This document shows, in pieces, positions 8,852 to 17,705 of a stretch of DNA of 64,000 bases (positions within the stretch are counted from its first letter, which is position 1; every line of letters starts with the position of its first letter). A model generated the notes under the pieces. The model was not told the DNA's origin and made no database searches. It worked only from the letters and a program-made list of their open reading frames with translations. The stretch spans positions 434,001 to 498,000 of the forward strand of contig CANKZU010000001.1 of NCBI GenBank assembly GCA_947488615.1, given 5' to 3'. The position numbers and the translations under genes are program-made. The stretch comes from an uncultured Aurantimonas sp. (GTDB lineage Bacteria; Pseudomonadota; Alphaproteobacteria; Rhizobiales; Rhizobiaceae).

Positions 8852-9670
8852 ATGGCGGATCGAACGCTGGGGACGGCATCGAGCGTTGCCGCGCCCCAGC
8901 AGGCCGAAGACACCGCAATGCATTTCGCCGCGATCGAAGCCGCGCCGGCCTATAGGCTGGTGTTCGAGACGATCGAGCGGGAAATTCTCGACGGCCGCTT
9001 GGCGCTCGGCGACAGGCTGCCGACCGAGACCGAACTCGCGGCGCGCCTTGGCGTCCATCGTTCCACAACGCGCGAGGGCCTGCGGCTACTCGAAGAGAGT
9101 GGCCTGGTGCAGCGCCGCACGGGCCGGCGCCTTTATGCCTCGGCACCGCGCGCCGAGGATCTGAGTACTCGCGCCAGCCGCGCCCTGGCGTTGCAGCGGG
9201 TCAGTTTCGACGAGCTCTGGCAGTTGCTGCTGGCACTGGAGCCGGCGGCGGCGGCGCAGGCGGCGTTGGCGATCCGGCCCGAGCAGATCGAAGCGCTGGA
9301 GGACAATCTCGTTCGCACGCGCGTGGCAGTCGCCGAGGGCAAAATCCTGACCACGCTCGATCTCGAATTTCATGCACTGATCGCCGAAGCAACCGGCAAT
9401 GCCACATGGCAATTGGCGCGCGAACCTGCGGCAATGCTACTGTTTCCAGCCAACGAGCGCATGCTGCCGCGCCTGAGCCAAGCTGGCGCGCGGCTCATCG
9501 AGGCGCATGAGCACATCATCGCCGCCTTCAAGAATCGCGACGCGAGCCTGGCAGCGGACTGGATGCGCCGGCACATCAACGATTTCCGGCGTGGCTACGT
9601 CCTTGCTGGCTGCGACCCGGACGAGCCTGTGCATCTGTCCGCGACGCAAAAGGGAGGCGCCCGCCGCTAA
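8852..9670 (+). CDS. GntR family transcriptional regulator, FCD domain
   Basis: About 272 residues. A winged-helix GntR domain (AYRLVFETIEREILDGRLALGDRLPTETELAARLGVHRSTTREGLRLLEESGLVQRR) is followed by an all-helical FCD effector domain with the metal-site pattern DLEFHALIAEATGN, then EAHEHIIAAF and the RRHINDFRR helix. FCD proteins usually sense organic or amino acids. The start is uncertain: ATG at 8852 is used; ATG at 8918 is also good. A TTG at 8765 is unlikely because it falls inside the putative operator. It directly precedes a Liv-type uptake operon and probably controls it. Confidence 0.88.
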   Translation: MADRTLGTASSVAAPQQAEDTAMHFAAIEAAPAYRLVFETIEREILDGRLALGDRLPTETELAARLGVHRSTTREGLRLLEESGLVQRRTGRRLYASAPRAEDLSTRASRALALQRVSFDELWQLLLALEPAAAAQAALAIRPEQIEALEDNLVRTRVAVAEGKILTTLDLEFHALIAEATGNATWQLAREPAAMLLFPANERMLPRLSQAGARLIEAHEHIIAAFKNRDASLAADWMRRHINDFRRGYVLAGCDPDEPVHLSATQKGGARR

Positions 9671-9738
9671 AGACAGAGCTTCGCCGACCGGCTTGGGAGA
9701 CCGGCCGTCCTAAGGATTCGACGCAAACAGATAAAATA

Positions 9739-9769
9739 AGGTCCGCCGCGGTCTGCGCGGAACGGACCT
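9739..9769 (+). promoter_or_regulatory. Stable hairpin in the leader of the ABC binding-protein gene
   Basis: AGGTCCG (9739-9745) pairs with CGGACCT (9763-9769), and inside it CCGCG (9746-9750) pairs with CGCGG (9756-9760), leaving a GTCTG loop and a two-base AA bulge. It ends 20 bases before the ATG and just ahead of the AGAGGAGG ribosome site, so it is in the mRNA leader or marks the end of the GntR transcript. No T-run follows, arguing against an intrinsic terminator. Confidence 0.5.
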
Positions 9770-9789
9770 GCAAAGAGGAGGAAACGTCA

Positions 9790-11094
9790 ATGAAACAGAA
9801 ATCTTCGCGCGCCGGCATCGCCGCCGCGCTGATGGCCACCACGGCGGCCTTTGCCTTGACCGGCGCGGCCGCGGCGCAGGAAACGTTCAAGATCGGCGTG
9901 GTCACCTTCCTGTCCGGCCAAGCTGCCCAGAGCTTCGGCGTCCCCGCTTGGGACGGCGGCAAGATGCTGATCGAGAAGCTGAACGCCGGCGAGGCCCCCG
10001 CCCCTTACGACACCAAGGGCTTTGGCGGCCTGACGATCGAGCCGGTGGTGATCGACGAAGCCGGCGGTGCCACGGTCCAAGTGCAGGAATACCGCAACCT
10101 CGTGCAACGCGAGAATGTCGACGTCGTGGTCGGCTATGTCGGCTCGGGCGATTGCCTGGCGGTCTCGCCGGTGGCCGAGGAACTCAAGCAGTTCACGATC
10201 CTCTATGATTGCGGCACGCCGCGGATCTTCGAGGAGAATGACTACGAATACGTCTTCCGCACCGCCGCCCACGCCACGATGGATAATGTCGGGCTGGCCC
10301 GTTACCTGAAGGCCCTGGATATCAAGGTCGAGACCTTCTCCGGTATCAACCAGGACTATGCCTGGGGGCAGGACAGCTGGGCCGACTTCAAGGCCGCCAT
10401 GGGACAGGTCTATCCCGACGCGACCGTGACCGCCGAACTCTTCCCGGCCTTCGGCGCTGGCCAGTACGGCACCGAGATTTCGGCGCTTCTCCAGGGGCGC
10501 GCCGACGTCGTGCATTCCTCGCTCTGGGGTGGCGACTTGCAGGCGCTGATCCTGCAGTCACTACCGCGCGGCCTGTTCCAGCGCAGCCAGGTGGCATTCT
10601 CCGCCGGCGATCACTCGTTGCCGCCTCTCGGTAAGAACATGCCCGAGGGGGCCATCGTCGGGGCCCGCGGCGCCTATGGTTTCATGGCGCCTGAATCCGA
10701 GCTGAACACGTGGTGGAAGGACAACTACGAGTCCACCTACGACGTCATGCCGGTGCAGGCGCCATACCGCATGGCGCAGGCGATCCTCGGTCTCAAGACC
10801 GCGGTCGAAAAGGCCATGGCCGAGAACGGCGGCAAAAAGCCGAATAGCGAAGAACTCGCCGCGGCGATGAAGGGACTGAGCTGGGAAAGCCCGGGCGGCC
10901 TGATCGAGATGGTCAACGGCAACGGCCACCAGGCGATCCAGCCGATCGGCTTCGGCCGTTCGAAGAAGGATGAGAATGGCGAGGTCATTCTGGATGACGT
11001 CATTCGGTTCGACGCGCGTTGCGTGAACCCGCCGGCCGACATGAAGGGTCTCGAATGGATCAACGCCGGCTTCCCCGGCGCCACATGCGAATGA
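9790..11094 (+). CDS. Branched-chain-amino-acid-type ABC transporter substrate-binding protein
   Basis: A 434-residue periplasmic protein. Residues 1-30 are a Sec signal peptide ending in GAAAAQ; the mature part begins ETFKIGVVTFLSGQAAQSFG and matches the Peripla_BP_6 (LivJ-like) fold with GKMLIEKLNAG and DVVVGYVGSGDCLAV. A strong ribosome site (AGAGGAGGAAA) precedes the ATG. It is the binding component for the four transport genes downstream. The acyl-CoA ligase at the end of the cluster suggests the ligand is a carboxylic acid such as an aromatic or fatty acid, not necessarily an amino acid; this is inference. Confidence 0.9.
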   Translation: MKQKSSRAGIAAALMATTAAFALTGAAAAQETFKIGVVTFLSGQAAQSFGVPAWDGGKMLIEKLNAGEAPAPYDTKGFGGLTIEPVVIDEAGGATVQVQEYRNLVQRENVDVVVGYVGSGDCLAVSPVAEELKQFTILYDCGTPRIFEENDYEYVFRTAAHATMDNVGLARYLKALDIKVETFSGINQDYAWGQDSWADFKAAMGQVYPDATVTAELFPAFGAGQYGTEISALLQGRADVVHSSLWGGDLQALILQSLPRGLFQRSQVAFSAGDHSLPPLGKNMPEGAIVGARGAYGFMAPESELNTWWKDNYESTYDVMPVQAPYRMAQAILGLKTAVEKAMAENGGKKPNSEELAAAMKGLSWESPGGLIEMVNGNGHQAIQPIGFGRSKKDENGEVILDDVIRFDARCVNPPADMKGLEWINAGFPGATCE

Positions 11095-11114
11095 TGATCT
11101 GACACGGCAAAACG

Positions 11115-11137
11115 ACCGGGCCGCCGAGCGGCCCGGT
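11115..11137 (+). terminator. Intercistronic hairpin after the binding-protein gene
   Basis: ACCGGGCCGC (11115-11124) and GCGGCCCGGT (11128-11137) form a perfect 10-bp stem with a CGA loop, followed by only TTTA. It lies between the binding protein and the first permease. Such hairpins commonly give partial termination or protect the upstream mRNA, so that binding protein is made in excess of membrane parts. Confidence 0.65.
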
Positions 11138-11172
11138 TTACCGCAATCCTGCGACGGGTGGACCACGCCGCG

Positions 11173-12069
11173 ATGGACATCGTTTTCACCATCATTCTCG
11201 ACGGACTGATCTACGCCTCCTGGCTGTTCATCGTCGCGCTCGGGCTGACGCTCGTCTTCGGCGTGCTGCGCATCCTCAACTTCGCCCATGGCGGCCTGTA
11301 CGCCCTGGGCGCCTATGCCGCGGCGGTCGCCGTGCCCTTCTTCGCGGGCTGGGGCCTGCCTGAATGGTTCAGCCTCGTTGCGATGTTCATCGCCGCGCTG
11401 GCCGTCGCCATCGTCGTCGCCCCGCTCATCGAGCGCGGGCTGCTGCGGTTTTTCTACGGCCGCGACGAAGTTCTCGTCCTGCTGGTCACCTACGCGGTGT
11501 TCCTGATGCTGGAGGACATCACGAAGATGGTCTTCGGCGTCGACCCCTATTACGTCTTCGAGCCGCGCAATCTTTTCGGCAATGTCGAGGTCGGCAGCCT
11601 CTTCTATGTCGGCTACGACATTGCGCTGATCGGGCTGGCGATCGTCTGCGGTGTCGGCGTCTGGCTCGGCCTCACCCGCACCCGGATCGGCAAGATCACC
11701 GTCGCGGTGATCAACGAGCCGGAGGTGAGCGCCGCGATGGGCGTCAATATCAACCGCATCTATCTTCTCGCCTTCGGCCTTGGCGTCTTTCTCGCCGCCC
11801 TTGGCGGAGCGTTCACCAGCCCGCTCATTTCGGTGCAGCCGGGCATCAGCGTCAGTGTGATCATCGTCAGCTTCGCGGTCGTCATTATCGGCGGCCTCGG
11901 CTCGATTCCCGGTGCCGCGATCGGGGCGCTGATCGTCGGACTGGCGCGATCCTTCGCGGTCTATGAGATACCGGAGGCGGAGATTTTCATCATCTATCTG
12001 GTCATGGTCATCGTGCTGATCTTCCGGCCCGAAGGCCTGTTCACTCCGGTCCAGGCGCGCAAGATATGA
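11173..12069 (+). CDS. LivH-type ABC permease
   Basis: A 298-residue integral membrane protein of the BPD_transp_2 family with about eight transmembrane segments. GLTLVFGVLRILNFAHGGLYALGAY near the N-terminus is the LivH hallmark, and VIIGGLGSIPGAAIGALIVGLARS is the conserved cytoplasmic loop that contacts the ATPase. The ATG at 11173 is chosen; a GTG five codons upstream is also in frame. Its stop overlaps the next gene by four bases, so translation of the two permeases is coupled. Substrate as for the binding protein upstream. Confidence 0.9.
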   Translation: MDIVFTIILDGLIYASWLFIVALGLTLVFGVLRILNFAHGGLYALGAYAAAVAVPFFAGWGLPEWFSLVAMFIAALAVAIVVAPLIERGLLRFFYGRDEVLVLLVTYAVFLMLEDITKMVFGVDPYYVFEPRNLFGNVEVGSLFYVGYDIALIGLAIVCGVGVWLGLTRTRIGKITVAVINEPEVSAAMGVNINRIYLLAFGLGVFLAALGGAFTSPLISVQPGISVSVIIVSFAVVIIGGLGSIPGAAIGALIVGLARSFAVYEIPEAEIFIIYLVMVIVLIFRPEGLFTPVQARKI

Positions 12070-13061
12070 GCGCGCCCATGCGAACCCTCGCCATCGCCGC
12101 TCTCGGCGCCGTCGTCTTCATCGCGCTGGGCTGGATGCTGCCGCTCTGGCTGCTCTTCACCATGACCAAGGCGATTGCCTTCGGGCTGATCGCGCTCGGC
12201 ATCGTCGCCCTGATGCGCGGCGGTCTCGTCTCCTTCGGGCAAGGTCTCTACTACTGCGTCGGCGCCTATGTGTCGGGCATGTTGGCCAGCCGTCTCGGGA
12301 TCACCGACGTCTTCGTCCTGCTGATCGTCGGCGGGCTTTCCGGCGGCCTCGTCGCCGCCCTCGTCTCACCGCTGATCGCGCGCTATCGCGGCATCTTCTT
12401 CGCCATGCTCACCATGGCGCTGTCGATGGTGCTTTACGGCGTGCTCGCCAAGGTCACGGCGATCGGCGGTTCGGACGGCTTCAACGTGCCGCAACCCACT
12501 TTTCTCGGCTATCTGCCGGGCACCGGCGCCGCCGATTTCGCGCTCTACGCCGTGGCGGTGGGCGTTGCCGCCATCGCAGCGTCGGTCTGCCGGATTTATT
12601 TCGACAGCGGTCCGGGGCTGATCTCGCTGGCGGCGCGTGAGAATGAACTCAGGGTCGAATATCTCGGCGCCTCGGTCTTCGCGGTCACGGCCCGCAATTT
12701 TATCCTCGCGGGCGTTCTGGCCGGCCTCGGCGGCGTGCTCAACGGCGTCGCGCTGGGGCATATCGACCCGTTCTTCGCTTACTGGACGACGTCGGGCGAA
12801 GTGGTGTTCATCGCCGTCCTCGGCGGCTATGCCAGCGTCGTCGCGGTGTTCGGCGCGGCGCTGATCACCGAACTCGTGCGTTCCTTCGCCAACCAATATT
12901 TCCCGGACAGCTGGCAGCTTGCGCTCGGCCTGTTCCTGCTGCTGGTCATCCTGTTCCTGCCGCGCGGCTTCGGATCGCTGTGGGCCGGCGCCACAGGCGG
13001 GCGGGCGGCATCGAAATGGCGGGCGCGGAGCGCCACCCCGGACGAGGAGCCAGCCGAATGA
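12066..13061 (+). CDS. LivM-type ABC permease
   Basis: A 331-residue permease with about nine to ten hydrophobic segments, second half of the transporter channel. Conserved features are LVSFGQGLYYCVGAYVSGML, RYRGIFFAMLTMALSMVLYGVLAK and the GGSDGFNVPQP loop typical of LivM. It starts within the stop of the LivH gene (ATGA) and ends within the start of the next ATPase gene (ATGA), so all three are translated together. The C-terminal tail (WRARSATPDEEPAE) is hydrophilic and cytoplasmic. Confidence 0.9.
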   Translation: MSAPMRTLAIAALGAVVFIALGWMLPLWLLFTMTKAIAFGLIALGIVALMRGGLVSFGQGLYYCVGAYVSGMLASRLGITDVFVLLIVGGLSGGLVAALVSPLIARYRGIFFAMLTMALSMVLYGVLAKVTAIGGSDGFNVPQPTFLGYLPGTGAADFALYAVAVGVAAIAASVCRIYFDSGPGLISLAARENELRVEYLGASVFAVTARNFILAGVLAGLGGVLNGVALGHIDPFFAYWTTSGEVVFIAVLGGYASVVAVFGAALITELVRSFANQYFPDSWQLALGLFLLLVILFLPRGFGSLWAGATGGRAASKWRARSATPDEEPAE

Positions 13062-13810
13062 GCGAAGCCGTTCTCGAGGCGCGCGGCCTCATGAAATCCT
13101 TCGGCGCGCTGGTCGCGGCCAACGACATCAACATCTCGGTGACACCGACGGCGCGGCTTTCGCTGATTGGCGCGAACGGAGCGGGCAAGACGACCTTCGT
13201 GAACATGGTCACCGGCTACCTCAAGCCCGATTCCGGGCAGGTGCTGCTCGACGGTCAGGACGTGACCGGTCTCGCGCCAAGACGCATCACCCGGCGCGGC
13301 ATGTGCCGCTCCTTCCAGATCCCGCAGCTTTGCGAAACCATGACGCCGGTCGACAACATTCTGGTCGCCATGGACATCGCCAAAAAGGACCGTCCGTCCT
13401 TCTTCCGTCCGGCCCATACCGAGGAGTCGCTCGACCGGGCGCATGAGATGCTGGGCCGCTTCGGCTTGTCCGACTACTCCGAGCAGCCGGTCGACGAATT
13501 GCCCGGCGGCGTGCGCAAGCTGATCGACATCGCCATGGCGCTGGCGAGCCGTCCAAGGGTGTTGTTGCTCGACGAGCCGACCTCCGGCGTCAGTTCGGAG
13601 GAAAAGTTTCCGCTGATGGACCGGGTGATGAAGGCGCTGTCAGGCGAGGACGCCGCGGTGATCTTCGTCGAGCACGACATGGATATCGTGACCCGCTACG
13701 CCGACCGGGTGCTGGCCTTCTATGCCGGAGAGATCATCGCCGACGACGCGCCCGATGAGGTGCTGTCGGACCCGGCGGTGCAGAAATACGTCACCGGAAC
13801 GGCGAGGTAG
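13058..13810 (+). CDS. LivG-type ABC ATPase
   Basis: A 250-residue ATPase. Walker A GANGAGKTT, Walker B LLLDEPTSG and the switch VIFVEHDMDIV are intact. RRGMCRSFQIPQLCETMTPVDNI is the LivG-type Q-loop region. The ABC signature is changed: ELPGGVRKLIDIAMALA where LSGGQ or LSYGQ is expected, so Ser is replaced by Pro. The start is the ATG that overlaps the LivM stop. The frame is open further upstream but that would intrude into livM. Confidence 0.9.
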   Translation: MSEAVLEARGLMKSFGALVAANDINISVTPTARLSLIGANGAGKTTFVNMVTGYLKPDSGQVLLDGQDVTGLAPRRITRRGMCRSFQIPQLCETMTPVDNILVAMDIAKKDRPSFFRPAHTEESLDRAHEMLGRFGLSDYSEQPVDELPGGVRKLIDIAMALASRPRVLLLDEPTSGVSSEEKFPLMDRVMKALSGEDAAVIFVEHDMDIVTRYADRVLAFYAGEIIADDAPDEVLSDPAVQKYVTGTAR

Positions 13811-13814
13811 ACCG

Positions 13815-14465
13815 ATGCTCAGCCTGAAGGACGCCCATGTGAAGATCGGCTCGGTCGAGGCCGTGCGCGGCTTTTCGATCGAGGTGGGAGCTGGCGAGAT
13901 GGTCGGCCTCGCCGGCCGCAACGGCGCCGGCAAGACAACGGTGATGCGCACCATCATGGGCATCACCAAGCTGACGCGCGGGTCTCTGCATTTCGACGGC
14001 ACCGACATCACCGGCCTGGAGGTGCATAAAAGGGCGAGCCTGGGCATCGGCTACATGCCAGAGACGCGTGGATTGATCCCCGATTTGACGGTCGAGGAAA
14101 ACATCCTTTTGCCCACTTGGGTGACGTCCACCGATGGCGCCGCGCGCCTCAAGGTGGTCTACGAGATCATGCCGGAACTGGCGAGCATGTCGGACCGCAA
14201 GGCGCTGCTTTTGTCCGGCGGGCAGCAGAAGATGGTGGCGCTGGGCCGGGCGCTGACCGTCGGCACCCGCCTTCTTTTGCTCGACGAACCGTTCGAGGGC
14301 GTGGCGCCGGCACTGGCGCAGCGTTTGTCGGACGTGATCTCGGCGTTGAAGAGCGACGAGCTCTCGATCGTCATGAGCATGTCGGAGCTCACCCATTCCC
14401 ACACTGTGCTCGACCACGTCTGGGGCATCGAGCGCGGCGCCAATGTGGTGGCCGAAGCCGCATGA
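13815..14465 (+). CDS. LivF-type ABC ATPase with unusual switch region
   Basis: A 216-residue ATPase, shorter than most LivF proteins (about 235). Walker A GRNGAGKTT, signature LLSGGQQKMVALGRAL and Walker B LLLDEPFEG are intact. After Walker B the usual LivF switch (VEQN in most homologues) is replaced by IVMSMSELTHSHTV, so the catalytic switch residue is missing or moved. It starts four bases after the LivG stop, and its stop overlaps the start of the ligase gene (ATGA). Together with LivG it would form an asymmetric ATPase pair. Confidence 0.88.
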   Translation: MLSLKDAHVKIGSVEAVRGFSIEVGAGEMVGLAGRNGAGKTTVMRTIMGITKLTRGSLHFDGTDITGLEVHKRASLGIGYMPETRGLIPDLTVEENILLPTWVTSTDGAARLKVVYEIMPELASMSDRKALLLSGGQQKMVALGRALTVGTRLLLLDEPFEGVAPALAQRLSDVISALKSDELSIVMSMSELTHSHTVLDHVWGIERGANVVAEAA

Positions 14466-16066
14466 CGGCCTCCCGGCGCTTCTGGAAAGACGCGCCCGCA
14501 ACGCGCGCCGAGGCGCATTTCGGCGACCGCGTCGTTACCTGTTTCGTGGATCGCCCCGCCAATGCCGACGCGATGCTTCGCGCGGCGACTGCCGCCAACC
14601 CGCAAGGCGACGCGGTGGTGGACGGAGCGACCCGGCTTTCTCACGCCGCGCTCGACGCGATGAGCGATGCCGTGGCCGGCGGGCTGGCGTCGCGCGGCGT
14701 CGCCAAGGGCGACCGGGTCGGCCTGCTGGTCCGCAACCGCTGGCAATTCGTCGTGGCGCTGACCGGCATCGTGCGCGCCGGCGCCATCGCGGTCCCTTTG
14801 AGCGTCAGGGCGAGCGCGCGGGAAATCGCTTTCATTCTCGACAATTGCGGCGCCGGCCTGACCATCTGCGACGCTGAGAAGACTAAGATATTGCCCGACA
14901 CCATGCCGCGCACGGTGGTCGACGGGCCGGCGGGATCGAGCTTCGAGGATCTGCTGGCCGCAGCACCCGCGACGACACCGCCGGATCTTCACGAGGAGGA
15001 CGTCGCCGTCATCCTTTACACCTCCGGCACCACCGGCACGCCCAAAGGGGCGATGCTGACCCATCTCAACATCGTTCACTCCTGCCTGCACTATGCTCAT
15101 TGCTTCAACCTGACGGCGACCGATCGCTTGGTGATGGCGGTGCCGGCCAGCCACGTCACCGGTTTGATCGTTGGCGTCTATGCTCCGCTCGCTGCCGGCG
15201 CCGCCGTCGTCGTGATGCAAAAATTCGATGCCGACGCCTTCCTAGCTCTCGCCACGGCGGAGCGGATGACGGCAACGATGCTCGTCCCGGCGATGTACAA
15301 TCTGTGTCTCCTGCGCGCTGACTTCGCATTGCACGACCTTGGCGCCTGGCGCATCGGCGCCTTCGGCGGAGCGCCCATGCCGGTCGCCACGATCGAACGC
15401 CTCGCCAAGCTTCTGCCGAACCTCGACCTCATCCAGGCCTATGGATCGACCGAAACCACGTCGCCCGCCACCATCATGCCGCCGGGTGGCCAGGCCGCCG
15501 CTCCCGCCAGCGTCGGCGCGACCGCGCCCTGCGCCGAGATCCGCGTCATGGACGCGGCTGGACACGAGGTCGCGGCCAAGGAATCCGGCGAAGTCTGGAT
15601 CGGCGGGCCAATGGTCGTGCCAGGCTATTGGAACCTTCCCGACAAGACCGCCGAGAGTTTTCACGCGGGATTCTGGAAATCCGGCGATGTCGGCCGTTTC
15701 GACGAAAACGGGCTGCTTTATGTCCACGACCGCCTCAAGGACATGATCAATCGCGGCGGCTACAAGGTCTACAGCGCCGAGGTCGAGAACGTGCTGTCGT
15801 TCCATCCCGGCGTCGCCGAAGCCGCGGTCGTTCCCCGGCCCGATCCGGTGCTCGGCGAAAAGGTCCACGCCTTCGTCCACCGTTCCGATCCGGACCTCGA
15901 CGAGGCAGCGCTCAAAGCCTTCTGCGGCGAGCGTCTGTCCGACTACAAGGTGCCGGATTTCTTCACCTTCACCAGCGAGCCCCTGCCGCGCAACGTCAAC
16001 GGCAAGCTGATGAAGCAGGCTCTTCGCACCAGGGCGGCGGCGGCCGACGATCGGGACGGCGACTGA
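14462..16066 (+). CDS. AMP-forming acyl-CoA ligase
   Basis: A 534-residue member of the ANL (AMP-binding) superfamily. The phosphate loop YTSGTTGTPKGA, the adenine motif QAYGSTETT, the KSGDVGRFDENG hinge and the catalytic lysine context NGKLMKQAL are all present, so it should be active in making an acyl-AMP then acyl-CoA. Its start overlaps the LivF stop, placing it as the last gene of the uptake operon. The likely job is to trap the imported acid as its CoA ester. Which acid cannot be decided from sequence; a class I-like adenylate enzyme for medium-chain or aromatic acids is possible. Confidence 0.9.
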   Translation: MTASRRFWKDAPATRAEAHFGDRVVTCFVDRPANADAMLRAATAANPQGDAVVDGATRLSHAALDAMSDAVAGGLASRGVAKGDRVGLLVRNRWQFVVALTGIVRAGAIAVPLSVRASAREIAFILDNCGAGLTICDAEKTKILPDTMPRTVVDGPAGSSFEDLLAAAPATTPPDLHEEDVAVILYTSGTTGTPKGAMLTHLNIVHSCLHYAHCFNLTATDRLVMAVPASHVTGLIVGVYAPLAAGAAVVVMQKFDADAFLALATAERMTATMLVPAMYNLCLLRADFALHDLGAWRIGAFGGAPMPVATIERLAKLLPNLDLIQAYGSTETTSPATIMPPGGQAAAPASVGATAPCAEIRVMDAAGHEVAAKESGEVWIGGPMVVPGYWNLPDKTAESFHAGFWKSGDVGRFDENGLLYVHDRLKDMINRGGYKVYSAEVENVLSFHPGVAEAAVVPRPDPVLGEKVHAFVHRSDPDLDEAALKAFCGERLSDYKVPDFFTFTSEPLPRNVNGKLMKQALRTRAAAADDRDGD

Positions 16067-16081
16067 TCGCGAGCCGGTGAT

Positions 16082-17656
16082 TCAGTCGTCGCGTCGGTCT
16101 CTGGCGACGCCGTGAATCGGACCGTCCGAAGCACCCTCGACGACGCGGCGCGCCGCCTCGGCCACCGCACCGATCTCGGCCTCGCTCGACAGACGCGTCC
16201 AATCGGCTGGCGCCTGCGACCGGCTCACCTGATCGCGCACCACCTGCGGCGTGGCATCGGAGGGATCGCCGCGACGGGCGGCGACACGCTCGACCAGCCG
16301 CTCGGGCCGGGCTTCGAGCCAAAGACCCAGGAAGGGGAGCGACCCGCCCTCGCCAATGCCAGCGATCCGCTCCCGGTCGGGCGGGCGGTCGAACACCGCG
16401 TCGGCGATGACGCCGTGCCCGAGGGGCAGGACCGCGCCGGCTTGTTCGGCCAGCCGCGCGTAGACGGTTTCGGAAACCTGCGGCCGGTAGCACTCCGCCG
16501 GCAGCGGCGTTTCGGCGGCAACGCCGAACAGGTGCTTGCGGATCCGGTCGCTGGCGAGGATTCGCGCACCCGGCGGTGGCCCGATCCGCGGCGCGATGGC
16601 CGCCGCGACGGTGGATTTGCCGGAGCCGGACAGTCCTCCGACCGCCACCAGACGGCCGGCGCGCGGCCGCAGGAGATTGAGCGCGAGGTCGAAATAATCA
16701 TGCGCCTCGGCTCTCAGTGTCGGCGCATCGGGGCCGGCATCGGCGACCCGCGTCGCGGTGACATGGGCGCGAACCGCGGCACGCAGCGCCATTAAGAAAG
16801 CCAGCAGCGGCAAACCGTCCGTCTCGTCGCTCTCGTCCAGATAGCGATTGAGGACGAGGTTCGCGCGTTCCTCCAGCCCCCGGTGCCAGAGATCCATCAG
16901 CAGGAAAGCCAGATCGTAGAGGATGTCGGTGGTGGCCATGGCCTCGTCGAACTCGAGGCAATCGAACAGCGTCGGCTCGCTCTCGAAGACGCAGATGTTG
17001 CGTAAGTGCAAATCGCCGTGGCAGCGGCGGACCTTGCCCGCCGCGCCCCGCGCGTCGAGCAGCGGCGTCAGGCGAGCGAAACCCTCGCGGAACCGGCGAT
17101 TGAAATCGGCCACCGCCTCTTCGGGAAACACCTCGGTGGTCGCCAAGACACGCTCGTTGATATCGAGGACCAAGGCCACCGCGGCCGAGCCGGTGACGCC
17201 GCGATCGGGCGCGATGCCGGCATGGAATGCCGCGATCCGGTGAGCGAGCCGCGCCACCAGCGGCGCCGTCAGCATGCCCTCCATCGCCATGCGATCCAGC
17301 AGGCAATCCTCGTCGAAACGGCGCATCTCCACAAAGGCATCGACGAGCGGCCCGCCGCCATCGATGGCGAGACCGCCGTCCGGCGCGCGCGTCACCCGGC
17401 GCACGGCGCGGTAGAGCTTTGGTGCGGTGCGCCGGTTGAGCACGAGTTCCCGCTCGCAGGTCGCGAGCCGGCGCGCGGGCGTCGAGAAATCGACATAGGG
17501 CAGATGCACCGGCCGTTTCAGCTTGATCGCCCGTTTCCCCGAAAGGAGGACGGTGGAAATATGCGTCACGATCGTCTCGATCGTCGACGCATCGCCGTCC
17601 TCGAAGGCCGCGGATTTCAGGAAGGCGATCGTTTCGTCCTGGCTATGGGCGGGCAT
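16082..17656 (-). CDS. Bifunctional aminoglycoside-phosphotransferase-like / P-loop ATPase protein
   Basis: A 524-residue two-domain protein. Residues about 30-340 are an APH-type kinase-fold domain with CHGDLHLRNICVF (catalytic HGD) and LFDCLEFDEAMATTDILYDLAFLLMDL. Residues about 345-524 are a P-loop kinase-like domain starting VGGLSGSGKSTVAAAIA. This fusion is widespread in proteobacteria but has no established substrate; the name does not imply antibiotic resistance. It is convergent with the acyl-CoA ligase, 15 bases apart, and 49 bases downstream of the stress protein on the same strand. Confidence 0.85.
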   Translation of the reverse strand: MPAHSQDETIAFLKSAAFEDGDASTIETIVTHISTVLLSGKRAIKLKRPVHLPYVDFSTPARRLATCERELVLNRRTAPKLYRAVRRVTRAPDGGLAIDGGGPLVDAFVEMRRFDEDCLLDRMAMEGMLTAPLVARLAHRIAAFHAGIAPDRGVTGSAAVALVLDINERVLATTEVFPEEAVADFNRRFREGFARLTPLLDARGAAGKVRRCHGDLHLRNICVFESEPTLFDCLEFDEAMATTDILYDLAFLLMDLWHRGLEERANLVLNRYLDESDETDGLPLLAFLMALRAAVRAHVTATRVADAGPDAPTLRAEAHDYFDLALNLLRPRAGRLVAVGGLSGSGKSTVAAAIAPRIGPPPGARILASDRIRKHLFGVAAETPLPAECYRPQVSETVYARLAEQAGAVLPLGHGVIADAVFDRPPDRERIAGIGEGGSLPFLGLWLEARPERLVERVAARRGDPSDATPQVVRDQVSRSQAPADWTRLSSEAEIGAVAEAARRVVEGASDGPIHGVARDRRDD

Positions 17657-17705
17657 CGTGGGTCACCAGTGATCGTTCTGCCGAGCGGCCATTGGGCGGG
17701 AGGTG

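Noticed and set aside
16082..17656. An aminoglycoside resistance gene.
   Set aside because: The APH-like half is fused to a P-loop domain, a common chromosomal protein of unknown substrate; nothing indicates resistance.
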